Shown in pieces: positions 15,438 through 15,766 of a stretch of DNA of 15,766 nucleotides; within the stretch, counting starts at the first letter, position 1, and each line of letters begins with the position of its first letter. Made by a program: the position numbers and the translations under genes. The notes beneath the pieces are model-generated. The model saw nothing but the letters and a program-made list of their open reading frames with translations. It was not told the DNA's origin and searched no databases. This DNA is from Desulfobulbus sp. GTDB lineage: Bacteria; Desulfobacterota; Desulfobulbia; Desulfobulbales; Desulfobulbaceae. The stretch spans positions 1 to 15,766 of the forward strand of contig JAQUEZ010000143.1 of assembly GCA_028684915.1 (NCBI GenBank). Reading direction: 5' to 3'.

Positions 15438-15766
15438 AATCACAGGACATCCCACGGATCAGGCCGGTACTCTTCGGGCCATGAACACTCCGTCACCCAA
15501 CGAGAGTCGCTCCAGGCAAACGACTACCCGCGTCTTTGCCATTACCAGCGGTAAAGGCGGTGTCGGCAAAACGGCCGTTGTAGCCAACTTGGCTGTGCTT
15601 TTGGCACGTATGGGCAAACGAGTCCTCATTCTTGACGCTGACCTTGGCCTCGCTAATATAGATGTGGTCTTCGGCCTTGCACCCGGCCATAATCTCAATC
15701 ACTTTTTTTCCGGTGAAAAGGGCCTGGAAGCCATCCTTACCGATGGTCCCCAAGGAATTAAAATTC
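15430..15766 (+). CDS. flhG: Flagellar number regulator FlhG (YlxH/FleN), 3' partial
   Basis: FlhG is a MinD-like ATPase that limits flagellar number, activates FlhF GTPase and in some species restrains the sigma-54 activator. Only the first 112 codons are in the window. The N-terminus has the activator helix motif DQAGTLRAM (residues 10-18), the known DQAxxLR signature that stimulates FlhF. The deviant Walker A SGKGGVGKT (40-48) follows, then VLILDADLGLANIDVVFGL, the standard MinD/ParA switch region. ATG 15430 overlaps the flhF stop by 8 bp and gives the expected leader before the P-loop. The frame is open to the window edge with no disruption. Confidence 0.95.
   Translation, partial: MAEITGHPTDQAGTLRAMNTPSPNESRSRQTTTRVFAITSGKGGVGKTAVVANLAVLLARMGKRVLILDADLGLANIDVVFGLAPGHNLNHFFSGEKGLEAILTDGPQGIKI

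Overview
The window is a 15.8 kb flagellar gene cluster with every gene on the + strand. The order is fliK (5' end outside the window), flgD, flgE, motA, motB, fliL, fliM, fliN, fliO, fliP, fliQ, fliR, flhB, flhA, flhF and flhG (3' end outside the window). Every gene belongs to a recognisable core flagellar family. I see no RNA gene, insertion sequence transposase, CRISPR array or defence gene. Gene order, sigma-54 type promoter sequence, FlhF/FlhG pair and overall protein style suggest a Gram-negative Desulfobacterota (former Deltaproteobacteria), probably a Desulfobulbales-like sulfate reducer with polar flagella. That assignment is inference.

Region 1 (1-4773) covers the hook. fliK encodes the hook-length ruler, flgD the hook cap and flgE the hook subunit. 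The first 744 bases are eight in-frame 93-bp tandem repeats inside fliK, followed by two decaying copies. FlgE is unusually long because of a large middle insertion. A strong intrinsic terminator closes the unit after flgE.

Region 2 (4774-10648) starts with a well-formed sigma-54 promoter and holds motA-motB-fliL-fliM-fliN-fliO-fliP-fliQ-fliR, with short gaps or overlaps. MotA/MotB form the torque-generating stator and look PomA/PomB-like (sodium-type). FliL supports the stator, FliM/FliN form the switch (C-ring), and FliO/P/Q/R make the export gate.

Region 3 (10649-10952) is the only gene-free stretch over 300 bp. It holds a weaker sigma-54-like motif and a 163-bp nested inverted-repeat element that resembles a MITE or REP-type intergenic repeat.

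Region 4 (10953-15766) is flhB-flhA-flhF-flhG with overlapping ends. FlhB/FlhA complete the export apparatus and substrate switch. FlhF/FlhG are the GTPase/ATPase pair that sets flagellar position and number; FlhG carries the expected DQAxxLR activator motif.

I found no new multi-gene system. The most interesting signal is the recent-looking repeat array in the FliK ruler, which could make hook length variable between strains.
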